Assembly: GCA_029204225.1 (NCBI GenBank)
Contig: CM055109.1
Coordinates: 35,970,496 to 36,034,495, forward strand
Length of the DNA: 64,000 nucleotides
Reading direction: 5' to 3'
Origin: Diphasiastrum complanatum
Taxonomy: Eukaryota; Streptophyta; Lycopodiopsida; Lycopodiales; Lycopodiaceae
How positions within the stretch are numbered: the first letter of the stretch is position 1; each line of letters starts with the position of its first letter. Positions 11,118-22,557 of this stretch are shown in pieces. The position numbers and the translations under genes were made by a program. The notes below the pieces were generated by a model that saw only the letters and a list, made by a program, of their open reading frames with translations, was not told the origin of the DNA and ran no database searches.

Positions 11118-13945
11118 GAGATCTCTCATTGTCACTTCACATTGCTAATCAGTGTACACATAGCCAGAGAATTTGCATGCTTTCAGAGGATTACAACATA
11201 TAGTTATCAACACTCTTAATGAATATTGGACCAATATCCACATTAATTTTGAAAGGCTATGCTACATGTACATTATAGACAAACCAACAAACAAATTCAG
11301 TTGCACTTAACCATGAAATATTGACAATCAAACTTTACTCCAACAATCACCATTTTGAAACTATACTATTATGCAAGTAATTAAACCACTATTTTGATCT
11401 TGAAGCTTCAAGACATTTTTCTCATATCAAGTTAAAATGCAATAAGATCTAGTCATGGATCAACTTTCAAAACATTTTATTGTAGCATATATCATTATCA
11501 AAGAAATTCAAATCAACTAGGATCCATAATTAGACTTACTATGACTTTTGCACATTGAATATGTGCGTGTAAGTTCTAGCTTGATCACTAGAAAAACTAG
11601 TATGCAAAGAAAAAGAAGCGTTAAGATATGAAACAAGCTAGGCTTCACTAGTCATGGATGCACCAACTTCCATTCTTGCTTAAAGAGTCCACACAATAGA
11701 AATCACTGGAAAGAATAGACAAGGAGATTATACATGACCCACTCTACAATAGCAAACAATTGCAACATACTTAAAGTTAAAACTGGTGCATACTATTCTC
11801 TAGATAAATTGGGATTGGATGCAATGCTTTGATGTGTGACTTGAAACTAAATGGTTTGTTTGCTAAGAAATGAAGGTGGGTGTACATAGGTTGATGTTAT
11901 TAATTGAAAATATATAATGACGAATAATGATGTTTTTAATAATGAGTATGATAATTGCTTTGTCATGGTTGTTGATGGTTGTTGATGAACTAAGAAAGAA
12001 AATAAAGCTAGAAGAGTGTGTTAGGAAGATGGTGTAAATTATAAGTAACATAACCAATACCATACCATCCATATCCCATTGGTAGCTACCTTTAATGTGT
12101 GGGTGGTGACAAATGAGGTCATAGACATCATTTGGTTGATCATAGCACATTGAACTTGGATGGACATAGAAAAGAATCCAAAAAGGTATGATAGATTGAT
12201 GGATGTAAGAGAATTGAAACAAATAGAGAAACAACAAAACAAAAACAAAAAACATGAGAAAGTGGAGCATACGAGTGGAATTGAATGCATGACATTTTCT
12301 TAATGCAATATGCACATGATTAGAAAAGCTAATATTTTATGAATGAAAAACTAAAATTTTATCATAGAACTAAGCTACAATGGAATTAAGGCTTTGTTAG
12401 ATGCAAAAGAAATCAATTCGATAGCTTGTCTAGTTGTGAAATTAATAATCTCCAAAAAAAATTATCAAGATTGGGTATCTACTTAAGTGCATGAGTTGGA
12501 GGATTGTTTCCTTACAAAGCATTGATATTCTACCATAGACACATTTTGATACACCACCACTCAACACATTCATTATGAAGTCTTGTTTGATAATAAATAT
12601 AAAGAGATGTGAAGGGGATCCATTGACTTAAAGTGAATAATAACTTGTGGCTCAATGGATAAGATTGTCCATATTTGATCAAAGAAAAAGGACAAGATGA
12701 AAATAATATTTTTATAAAACCATCTAGATTCTCTAACACAATTGTCAGTGATTATGGGCAATTTTTGACAACAAGACCATTTTTTGTACGTTGGTTTTTC
12801 GGGGGGAGAAGATGGAGAGGCAAAATACAATCCAAGGTATTGGACCACAAGCGCAAGATCATCTGCCAATTTCACAAAATTGACATCAAATCTCAACTCT
12901 TTAATAGATGCATCAACTATCCTAAAGATGTTTAATTTTGATTTAAGTCAAAAACATGAGCGATTGCAATTGTCATATAGGTTATAACTATTAATGTTAG
13001 ATCTTGTATCGTTTGCCACTTTAAAATTGATTGTGACAGTTTAACCTAATAAGAGAACTTGTAGCATTTATATGTAAGCTATTTTGGAGCCCACATGCGA
13101 TTCGCTAGAAAGCATTACCACAATTATGGAAAATCAAACCACATGCAATAAAAGTGCAAGAAGAGAGCATGTGACTTGAGGATGGCTCGTGCAAATTCTC
13201 ATATCTTGCCTTGCCTTGCAAAGGCAATATGATGTGTTTAGATTGGTCAATCTATTTTGTGCAAAGGTTGATGTTAGAGGAATTGCTTAAAAATGTGAAG
13301 GTTGACTATGGTAGATGATAAGTATTTTTTTAAGTCTTGGTCATGCATGCAAGAAATAACTCAAACAAAGTAGGGTTGAGGCCAAATAATGAAATATGAC
13401 TCAGTATTCAAGAATGAACATAAACACCATCCGTATTTTCATTGTTAAGGCAAGGCCTTTGTGGTGTAACACAATGTTCTTGTTTAGTGATTGCAATTAA
13501 GTGTCTTGTGCATATACGACAAGATTAGAAGAAGAAGTTAGATTCAAAGTTGAAGGTGTAAGCCATAGTTGTCCTTATGAGTTTTTGTAGTAAGTCTAGT
13601 GATGATCAATGGAAATTTGAGTTTTGAGTTTTTTTAGTCATTTAAAATGACGAAACTACTTTAAGATAGGGAAAATGATTTTTTTCAATACTTTTTGAAA
13701 TTATTTGTACGTAGTGCTACTAGCTTCACATATTCATATTCAGAGATGCACAAAAGGGTAATTTCTAGTTTTACAAAGGACTCTAGATAAACAACCTTTA
13801 CAAATACAAATTGTCCACTAAGAATATGGTGGTTTTATTACAAGTAGTAAAAAAAATATGGGACATTATCGTTAGAGCATTGCCGCCAAGAATAGGCTCA
13901 CACAGCTGAGCACCAAACGCATTAGCCTAAGCAATCAAAGCAGTC
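11118..13945. other. AT-rich DNA without recognisable genes
   Basis: Only short frames are present. The longest (minus, 12315-11863) encodes a hydrophobic, Ile/Phe-rich peptide with no domain and probably reflects AT-rich composition. Confidence 0.4.
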
Positions 13946-13947
13946 AT

Positions 13948-14100
13948 GAATAGTCAATGGGACATGCGTCCCGTCAATGGCAACCCGGGCCATGCATGGG
14001 TTACCAAAGATGAAGTTATATGTACATTGTCTTGGGTCTTGAGAAATATAGTTTGCTATGTGGAGTTTGGAGAGTGCTTTCTAAGTGTGTTTCTGTGTAT
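13948..14100 (+). repeat. Family-A LTR fragment
   Basis: Plus-oriented piece covering the middle of the 275-bp family-A LTR: gggacatgcgtcccgtc, then gccatgcatgggtt and gaaatatagtttgctatgtg. No internal region is attached on either side, so it is a truncated solo LTR or a decayed end. Confidence 0.8.
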
Positions 14101-14225
14101 GCCAATATGTAAACAGCAAGAAAGAAAAGCAGTCCATCACATTTTTTATGGTTGCCTTCTCTGATCCTCATATAAGTAAATGAATAAGCAACAAATCGCA
14201 GATAGATGTTGCTCGATTCTAGGAA

Positions 14226-14610
14226 TGACGTGGAATATTCTAAAAGTCGGCAAAAGGCTCCTATAGTAAACCCAAACACTACATGAATGTGGTAGAGAGT
14301 TGGAAGTATTAGGATCAGGCAACCAGGTGGCATTCTGCGCATATAAGTCCAACATTGGGCCTTTAGGCTAGAAAGTGCCATGTGCACTAATATTTAAATA
14401 AAATATTTTAAACTTAGCTTTTGCAAGTTCCTAAGTTAGGAAGCACAACTTGTACCCAAGAAACACAAAGTGATTCGGACGGTCAAGATTGTGATCTTGA
14501 TGGAACTTCAGTAGCCAATGGGTGATGAGAAGGTTCCACTCTCTCTTATAAAAAGAGACCGTTTTCCTTGTATTTCCATCATTAGAAGAGTAATAGAACT
14601 CTGTCCATTT

Positions 14611-14685
<75 letters not shown>

Positions 14686-14892
14686 TTTTCTCCTCTCCAT
14701 CTCCTCTCTTTCTCCTTGGTTCTCCCTTCTCTCTCTCTCTCTCTCCCCCTCTCCAACACCTCACTTTATTGCTATTTTACTTTCTAAAAACCCTAAAAGA
14801 AAACCCTAACACTAAAAAGCCCTAAAAAAACCTCGTGAGCTCTCTTTTTCTCAGACCACTCTCTCTCTCTCTCTCTCTATGCTCATTCACCA

Positions 14893-14954
<62 letters not shown>

Positions 14955-15648
14955 TGTCCCCTCCACCTATCCCCTCCAGCTGCTCCGCCCGCTTTCTCCC
15001 TCAAGAGCGTACGTTCTCTCACAATGATTTGTTGCGCTTTCTCCCTCAAGAGCATACATTCTCACAGCGATTAGGCAACAAATTGTAGAAAAACAGTTGT
15101 ATGTGCATTCCTTCGCCTCACAGCAATCAGATATCCCTCTCTCCTTATTGATGTATCGATCAGGAAGGCAACCACTTACTCTCTATCAATCACGTTTTTT
15201 TTTTTCTCTCTCTCTCTCTCTATTCTCGCTTTCGCTCTCTCTATTGCATGAACACCTGAACATCTTTCCCTCTGCCACTCGAGATTGTGCTCTCATAACC
15301 TCTCTCTCTCTCTCTCTCCGGATCAGCCATCCTCCTGTTGCTCCTTGCTCGCTCTCTCTCCCGATCCTGCTGTTGCTCCTCCTCCTCTCTCTCTCTCTCT
15401 AGATCAACCATCACTGGTTTTTCTCTCTCTCTAAGTTATCTCTCTTTCTTTCTCTCTCTCGATCCATTGTTAGAGTTCTCTGTCTCTCTCTAAAACTTTC
15501 TAGGTCACGAATATTCTGGAAGTTGCCCTTGCCCGTTCAACTGCCCGTCGCCCCTTTAACTGCCCACGTCAGATGCCCGTTGATGAAGTTTTAGGGCACA
15601 CGTGGCCCAATCAAAATTTTAGAATCAGTTTTTCTCTACAACAGCCTA

Positions 15649-15707
<59 letters not shown>

Positions 15708-15928
15708 GGCTTTCTCTCTTTCGCTCCCTCATGATCTCTCTTCCTCCCTCTTCATGGTAATGTGAGTGTGTGAGTAATGTTTAGTTTCTTTATGTAGATT
15801 TATGGTACGATCTTAAGCTAGTTGGTGAAAGGCCAGATCTCCAAGGCTCCTAGTTGGACCGAGCCCACTTCCCATACTACACGTGACCGGGAAAGAGATG
15901 GAAAACTTGTCTTTTTCTTGGCTTAACA
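14226..15928 (+). repeat. Element B 5' LTR (1.7 kb, CT-rich)
   Basis: Starts tgacgtggaatattc and ends ttggcttaaca, TG...CA. The partner is at 18993-19492 but is only 500 bp. The extra length here is a roughly 1-kb block between CT runs (14613-14681 and 15653-15704, with others near 14900-14951) and two blocks of about 85-100 bp. One short block holds a TATA box (tataaaa at 14547-14553). The partner lacks it, so only this LTR keeps an obvious promoter. Confidence 0.85.
14613..14681. repeat. (CT)n microsatellite in element B LTR
   Basis: About 70 bp of pure CT. A second run lies at 14898-14951 and a third at 15653-15704, all inside the same LTR. Confidence 0.95.
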
Positions 15929-15951
15929 TTGGCACCATTGCCGGGGAGCCA
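15929..15951 (+). promoter_or_regulatory. Element B primer-binding site (Asp-tRNA type)
   Basis: The sequence tggcaccattgccggggagc begins two bases after the LTR. It resembles the plant Athila/Tat-type primer site complementary to the tRNA-Asp 3' end, with a few changes. It places B among Gypsy-like elements. Confidence 0.75.
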
Positions 15952-16124
15952 AATGTTGGCCTTCCATCATACAGCATTTTTTGTTCGTATTTTTTGTTGA
16001 TCTGAGTTCAGTTTGTTTTTTAACATTTGGTTTGTTACAAGAGATTTAGTCAATTTTGCTGTTTTTTTTTGGTTTTATTCCCTTGATTAAAATAAAATAA
16101 AAATAAAAAAGGTCTTCTCCTCCA

Positions 16125-16740
16125 ACACTCATCTCCCTCCGTTGCTGCCATGTTGCACCCAGCATCTCCATCTCTCTCCTTTGTTGCCCTGTTGCACCTT
16201 CCATCTCTCTCTCCTTCATCTGTCGCTCCCTTCTCTTTCCCTTGTTGTCCGCTCTCTTCCCTTCCCCTCTGCTGTGCACTCCTTGCCCTCACCTCCATCC
16301 ACACCTCTGCCTGCTTCTCCTCCCTCCTCGTTCCCTTCCCTTCCCCTCTGCTGCAGTTTCCACCCCTCACCTCCATCCATTCCTTCCCACCTGCTCTGCT
16401 CCCTTCTCCCTCCTGCCTGCTGCTCCATCGTCCTTCCCACCTGCTCTGCTTCCTTCCCCTCCTTGCCTACTGTCCGCCCTCCCACCGGCTGCGCTGTGGT
16501 TCCCTCCCCTCACCTTCATCCACTCACCTCCATTCACTTTCTATCCGCCCCCTCCCGTCCATCCATCTTCTCCCCTACTGTCCACCCCGGCCTGCTTCCC
16601 CTCCCCCTCGCTCCTCTCTCCTCTCTCCTTCCCTCTGCTATTGCTCTGCTCCTTCCCCTCGCTCCCTTCCTGCCCTAGCCTGCTTCACCCCCTCTCTTCG
16701 CTCAGCTCCTCCGTTCCTCTATTGGGTGAAACCTCCCTCT
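16125..16740. repeat. Pyrimidine-rich low-complexity block in element B
   Basis: About 600 bp of C/T-dominated sequence with the words cttcccctctgctg and cctccatcca repeated irregularly. All three plus-strand frames are open for long distances because stop codons are rare in such sequence. No domain is seen. Confidence 0.75.
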
Positions 16741-17650
16741 CTATCCCCCTTTGATTGCGATGTCGCTTATTGGCGCGGGAGAGATTGGCGCGGGAGAGGG
16801 AGTAATGCCCGCTCCCGTGCCTATGTGACACGTGAATAGGGTGCCCGGGCCCTCAAGATTCTCTTTGTGAGACCGTCACTCTCGCGGTTTGGGGTTCCGA
16901 GCACCCTGCCCTAGCACCGGGCAACGGTGTGGCATCGGGCAGGGCACAGCCTGGCGCCATACGGGCAGGCAGGGAGGCGGGCGCAGGCGCAAGGTGGCGC
17001 CGGGTAGACGTGGCGCCGAAGCAGCTGGAGCACGAATTTTCCTCGAGCACCGTGCGTGACTGGCGTGCCCTTGGGCGTGAACACATGAGAGTATTGAACA
17101 ATTTCTGTAACATATATAGAAGCTGCTCAGTCCATAGGAAACTTATGGGACAAAGCTGAGCTTTGCAGGAAGGTGTGCAGGTGGCTAGCGGGGGGCAGAT
17201 GGTGGGGGCAGATGGTGAGGACACGTGGCTGTAATGCATTGGGACAGACGTCATCGTATAGAGACGAGGCTTTGATTGGCCACCTCTCTACGTTGACGTC
17301 TCCCCCTGTCTGCTCCTTCCTCTCCGGTTTTTTTTTATTTTCTTCCCCTCTCCCAACCCTCTCCTTGCTCTCAGCCCTTCCAAATCTTTTGCCCGCTGGC
17401 CTCTTCATAGTAATTAGGTTTTAGGATATTATTTATTTATTGTGCTCTTTTTCTTTCATGGAGGTTTAAGCACCTATGAACGTTTTTTTTATTAAGTTTT
17501 TTATACCCATACTAGCTTATTTTTGTAGAGTGTTTATATGTATTTTTCCTCTTTGTATTTTTTTTTTGCCTACGAGAATTCTTTTCTTTTCTCCTCTCAT
17601 GTCGATCTAAGTTTTTCTTCCGTTCTAAGAGATAAACTTTTTTTTTAAAA
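16741..17650 (+). other. Element B internal region, no ORF recognised
   Basis: GC-rich to about 17300 (gcgcgggaga repeated at 16776 and 16791), then AT/T-rich. No protein domain is visible in any frame. Confidence 0.5.
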
Positions 17651-17749
17651 AATTTGCTTTCCCCAACTTCCACCTTCCTAAAATTTCGCTCCCAAACATT
17701 TTATTTTCCCAAGAATTTTCACTTTTCCCAACTTTGTGCTCTCCCAAAA

Positions 17750-17994
17750 TTTGTGAGTCCCAAATTTGCTAGACTTTTTGTGATATTTGAATTTGCTAGA
17801 CTTTTTGTGAATCTCGAATCTGCCAGACTTTTTGTGAATCCCAAATCTGCCAGACTTTTTGTGATTCCCCAATCTGCCAGACTTTTTGTGATTCTCCAAT
17901 CTGCTAGACTTTTTGTGATTCTCGAATCTACTAGACTTTTTGTGAATCCCGAATCTGCTAGACTTTTTGTAAATCCCGAATCTGCTAGACTTTT
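17750..17994 (+). repeat. 27-bp minisatellite, in-frame, about 9 units
   Basis: The unit ctagactttttgtgaatccc plus gaatctg recurs every 27 bp with small changes. 27 is nine codons, so the plus frame repeats ARLFVNPES-like units within an open frame at 17654-18022. A further unit is found at 18488-18520 on the other side of a solo LTR. Whether it is translated is unknown. Confidence 0.9.
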
Positions 17995-18487
17995 TGTCAT
18001 GCCCATGACTGGTCTCGAGTAGCGTGCCCACGCTAGGGACCGGTAGACCAGCACCCCGTCAGTTAATTGTAACTATAAGGGAATTGGGGCCCTTATGTAT
18101 ACATGGTCATAATTAATGGTTATAGGCCTAAACACATGGTGGTGGAGTTGGTATGGGTCTATCAGTGAGTCATTAGGGAACTGGATGACGTCCAGATAGG
18201 TTGCAGAGGTGTCCAGTGAGGTGTCACAGTGCACTACTAGTGGTGCATGGGCCTTGGAGGGTATAAGTATACCTATTGGGCTCTCACTAGTGTATGCTTG
18301 ATTCTGTGATTGGTAGCTACATGCTGCTAGTGTGATTCCTCTTTTCATGACTGTGATTGATTCTTAGCTTGGGGGCTAGATCCATACGATCTAGGTTTGG
18401 TTGGGCTAGTTTATCCACCACCCGTTCCTTTGTGTTGTTGCTTTGATTGGTATGCTTAGATCAATATCCTGTGTGTAGGACTTTACA
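17995..18487. mobile_element. Solo LTR (493 bp) inside the minisatellite
   Basis: Starts tgtcatgcccatgac and ends ggactttaca (TG...CA). It is flanked by the exact 5-bp duplication CTTTT (17990-17994 and 18488-18492), and the minisatellite unit resumes on the far side. It contains gggtataagtatac (about 18259), a possible TATA region. No internal retrotransposon sequence is left, consistent with LTR-LTR recombination. Confidence 0.88.
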
Positions 18488-18637
18488 CTTTTTGTGATTC
18501 CCGAATCTGCTAGACTTTTTTTTTTTTAATCCCAAATCTCCCAGTTTTTGAATCTCAAAAAAAAAAAAAAAAGCAAAGCCAAACAAGACTACTATTTGGA
18601 ACATTATACATCATCAGTCATCTCTTGAAGAACAATC

Positions 18638-18976
18638 ATGTCGACTACTCAACTATCAAACATTAGCATGCAACGTCAGGAGACAGTTTGTGCATACCTT
18701 CATCGGATCTATCACATAGCAAAGGACTATCATCCACCAATCCCAACATCGCTGATCATCAAGAACTTTATCCAAGGTTTGAGGAGCGACATTCACTATC
18801 AAATGAAGAACCTCACCTTTTACACTACATTGAAGCAATTTCTTGTTGATGCCATGAAGATTGAATTCACATTGTTGGCAATTCAAGATATTGACTCTGA
18901 ATCCGAGTTGGATGAAATATCTGGATTACCATCAATAAGAGGTTCAAGAATTATTGACAACGCTAATGCAAAATAA
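18638..18976 (+). pseudogene. Element B gag-like fragment
   Basis: A 112-codon frame with features of the C-terminal capsid part of retrotransposon gag: ETVCAYLHRIYHIAKDYHPP, then LIIKNFIQGLRSDIHYQ. The rest of gag and all of pol are missing, so B is a non-autonomous derivative. The frame ends just before a purine-rich tract (gagagacaaggga, 18980-18992) that serves as the polypurine tract. Confidence 0.65.
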
Positions 18977-18992
18977 CGGAGAGACAAGGGAA

Positions 18993-19200
18993 TGACATGG
19001 AATATTCTAAAAGTCGGCAAAAGGCTTCTATAGTAAACCCAAACGCTAGGCTAGAAAGAGCCATGTGCACTAATATTTAAATAAAATATTTTAAATTTAG
19101 CTTTTGCAAGTTCCTAAGTTAGGAAACACAACTTGTACCCAAAAGGGACCATTTTTCTTGTATTTCCATCATTAGAAGAGTAATAGAACTTTGCACATTT

Positions 19201-19297
<97 letters not shown>

Positions 19298-19492
19298 TAA
19301 CCTCTCTTCCTCCCTCTTCATGGTAATGTGAGTGTGAGTAATGTTTAGTTTCTTTATGCAGATTTATGGTGGGATCTTAAGCTAGTTGGTGAAAGGCAAC
19401 ATTTCCAAGGCTCCTAGTTGGACCGAGCCCACTTCCCGTACTACACATGACCGGGAAAGAGATGGGAAACCTGTCCTTTTCTTGGCTTAACA
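18993..19492 (+). repeat. Element B 3' LTR (500 bp, shortened)
   Basis: Starts tgacatggaatattc and ends cttggcttaaca. It matches both ends of the 5' LTR but lacks about 1.2 kb, most of it between two CT runs. Its own CT run (about 19204-19292) is about 90 bp. The flanks aggaa (left of B) and ataga (right of B) do not form a clean target duplication. Confidence 0.88.
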
Positions 19493-19948
19493 ATAGAAAA
19501 GCGACCCACTGGCCATATAGAAAACCGCTAGCCAGCGGCCATTCTACCATCGCGCATGAGCACCATACAAGTATACAAAGTAGGTGAAAAACCTCAAGTA
19601 CCATTTCCTTGTCCAGCAACTACCAACTACATGAAAAGATGGGTATCATACCTTTGAAAATGTCCAATCCTGCTCTTGAGCCAGCCCTTGTTTGTAGAAG
19701 CATCCAACAAGTGTTTGGAGGCCATAAAATACTATTAGTCTATGATATTCACAACAAACTATGAGCTTATTCCCTACACAGCAAAGCTAGCACATGTATT
19801 CCTTCAAAAGCGAGTTATCACAACACCAAATAATCGACAATACTCTTACCTTGCTTGTAGTATCGTTCACACGATTACTCTTCCAATAGCATTCATAGGT
19901 CTCCTCTTATCCAAACAGCAATAGTCACGGTAGAGAAGAAACTGAGAG

Positions 19949-20051
<103 letters not shown>

Positions 20052-20360
20052 AGGAAGAGTGAAACTTAGGGTTGTCATCACCTTCCTTTATATAGAGTTT
20101 TTAGTACATCTTAGTGCACTAAGTGCCAAACAATGCCCGCAGTTAGATCGATTCCCTATAATGTGCACAAATCCTAGCCATTCAAGGAAACCAAGTTTCC
20201 CACCAAAAGACTACAATTTAAAAAAAAACTTCATAGGGAGGTCATATTTCTAAGTTTAACAAGGCAAAGCATTATTGTTGGTTTAGCACTTTAAGGGAAA
20301 ATCAATCTGTTACGATGTTTCGAAGTGTAGATACAATGTAGCAACCATCTAGTAGAGTCC

Positions 20361-20476
<116 letters not shown>

Positions 20477-20689
20477 AAATCACATGTCTAACAATATCAA
20501 AATTAGAATGGATAATTTTCTAAGATTGGGACACAAAGGTTATGACACCTCCTCTTGTGCCTCGAGCAAAAAAAGCCAGACATTAGACCATTTATGCTAG
20601 CTCATTGAAGACACACCTTTGATTGAAATCTTGAGTTTTTGTTTCTTATATATAGGTAATTGAATTTTATGTCTAGATAATCGGATCTA

Positions 20690-20800
20690 TATGATATAAA
20701 AGAGAGGGAAGATTGTATCTTTTAGTAAGGATGTTGAAACCTCTCACATTCCATGAGTAGGAGATAGAAGTTGCACTTTGTGCTGGGAGAAGAACAAGGG
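20690..20800 (-). pseudogene. Possible LINE endonuclease N-terminus fragment
   Basis: The minus frame contains SYSWNVRGFNILTKRYNL followed by LLYHIDPII. This resembles the start of plant LINE ORF2 endonuclease (WNVRGLN...R...L..F.....PDI). Stops follow at once and no reverse transcriptase is nearby. Weak support. Confidence 0.35.
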
Positions 20801-22484
20801 AATGAAGGAATTGGGCTGCTTTAAGGAGGCACGTATTTCTCATGGTGATCGAGGGTCCCTCATCCAACAATCCACATGCCTTGAAATATATCATCATGAT
20901 TTATTATTTTGGATGGAGTCCTCTAGATTGTTTGATGGATGTGGGCCCTAGGGGCCTGCACCCTAAGTACATATGAGTATTATGTCACTCCTTGCTTTTT
21001 TAGTCACTAGTGAGAGCAATGAAAGAAAAAACTTTTTGGTTTTATTGAAATAAGATGGAAAAACCCATCACAATGCAAAAGTGTGTATGAAGTAAACTCA
21101 TCAATGTTGTTGATAAAAAGTTAAGCTCATTTAATATGGTTCCAAAATTGAGGTGGAACACAAAAGGAGTGTGGGTTCAATTGATAGGAGGACAAGAAGA
21201 GCTCCTTATATTTGAGCGAGTAATTCAATAACCGAGTGAGGAGGTAGCAAGGCTTGAACGTGCTTTCAAAAAGTAGAGTGATGATAGTTGAAAATCGAGG
21301 CCACTTGGTTATGAGATAATTTGCTTCCACATGTCCCAAACTTACCACATCTAAAGCAAAAGTCAGGTAGTCCCATGCAATTTACTTTTTGCTTATGACT
21401 AAGTGTTCAGAAAAGACTTATCCCTAAGGCTTCTTGGTGCATGCAACGGGATTTATTAAAGATGCAATTCGTGGCATTACCTATAGAAGATGTAGAAGGA
21501 ACTATGGAATATGAGATCATTACTGTGGCATTTTCTGATTCATGTCTTTGCTTATTGTATTGCTTCTTGATGGTCATTCACACATTCAATCTGCATTTTG
21601 TTGAGTTGCTTTTTGATCATTCAAGGCTAATCTTCCAACAAAGGCATGTGTTTCTCCTTGTATCATCATTCATATGATTAGCAATTAGACATGTATGAAT
21701 TTGCAAGCATTTTGAATGTAGTACCAATGTATAAGTTTGTGGTAGTAAAATATTACCCTTACAGAAAAAAGTTTACCAAGTACCAATGTACGATACAAAT
21801 ATATGAGTGTTTGAATGGTCTTAGAGGCGATACAAACAACGATAAATAAAAATCTCCACTTAAGCACATCACTTGAATGATAGTACTTCAAACTTAAGAA
21901 GGGTTTTACCTCACGCCATATGAATCGTAAGCTCTAACCAAATAAATGAGGTCTGCCCAAAACATAGACCTAAAAACCTGTAAATGTGGGGTTGAAACTC
22001 CCCAATGTCAAGGTACATTAAGTATTATGGAAGGTGTCAGGCAAAATGTCCTCTACCCAACACCCTCCCATTGTGTAATGGAATGAGCAAGGGGCCCTAC
22101 GGTGAGGAGAGTGAAATGTAAGAAAAAAAAAGTAGTGACACATTTTGTTTTTTAAGCAGCCCAAAAAATGGGTAGAATAAGCAAGAGGTATCCATTATAT
22201 TGGTACTAATGAAACTAAAAATGGGGAACATATAGGTAACTCCAAGTCGGGTGTGAGTGTCACTCTACTTTTAACTTCCCTACTCGTTTAAGATTCGGAT
22301 TGTGAGCTAAATAAGTGAGGTAGTACATTAACTTAGTTTCTAATTGAGAAACAATAGAATCAACTATAAGCGGGCAGTTACCTTAGTTCAAAAAGAAATT
22401 CTTCCTTGATTATTATGCTCCATTGGTAGTCTTGTGTTTTCTAAATGAGCCACTCCAATTTCGAAAAGTACAAAAATGTACTTT

Positions 22485-22557
22485 TGGAGGAGAGGGGCAT
22501 CGATCCCCTTACCTATCGCATGCAAAGCGATCGCTCTACCATCTGAGCTACACCCCC
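22485..22557 (-). tRNA. tRNA-Ala (UGC)
   Basis: 73 nt on the minus strand folding as a tRNA: acceptor GGGGGTG, D arm GCTC-AGATGGTA-GAGC, anticodon stem ATCGC/GCGAT with loop TTTGCAT (anticodon TGC), variable loop AGGTA, T stem AGGGG/CCCCT. A run TTTTT lies about 10 nt past the 3' end as a Pol III terminator. Oddities: the T loop reads ATCGATG, lacking the usual T54, and acceptor pair 6 is T-T. This could be a lightly decayed gene or a tRNA-derived repeat rather than a working copy. Confidence 0.85.

Noticed and set aside
11863-12315. Hydrophobic 150-codon minus ORF in AT-rich DNA
   Set aside because: Ile/Phe/Ser-rich composition with no domain, splice context or neighbours. Typical chance frame in T-rich sequence.
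14431-15402. Ser/Leu or Arg/Glu repeat ORFs in CT/GA runs
   Set aside because: Direct translation of dinucleotide microsatellites.
16142-16839. Long overlapping plus ORFs rich in Pro/Ser/Leu
   Set aside because: All three frames are open because the sequence is almost only C and T. No codon-position signal or domain.
18068-18348. 91-codon minus ORF in the solo LTR
   Set aside because: Lies wholly within an LTR with clear ends and target duplication. No domain.
17750-18520. CRISPR-like array
   Set aside because: Units are contiguous without spacers, the host is a eukaryote, and the array lies in a retroelement.
14221-19497. Target duplication for element B
   Set aside because: Flanks aggaa and ataga do not match well enough to claim a duplication.
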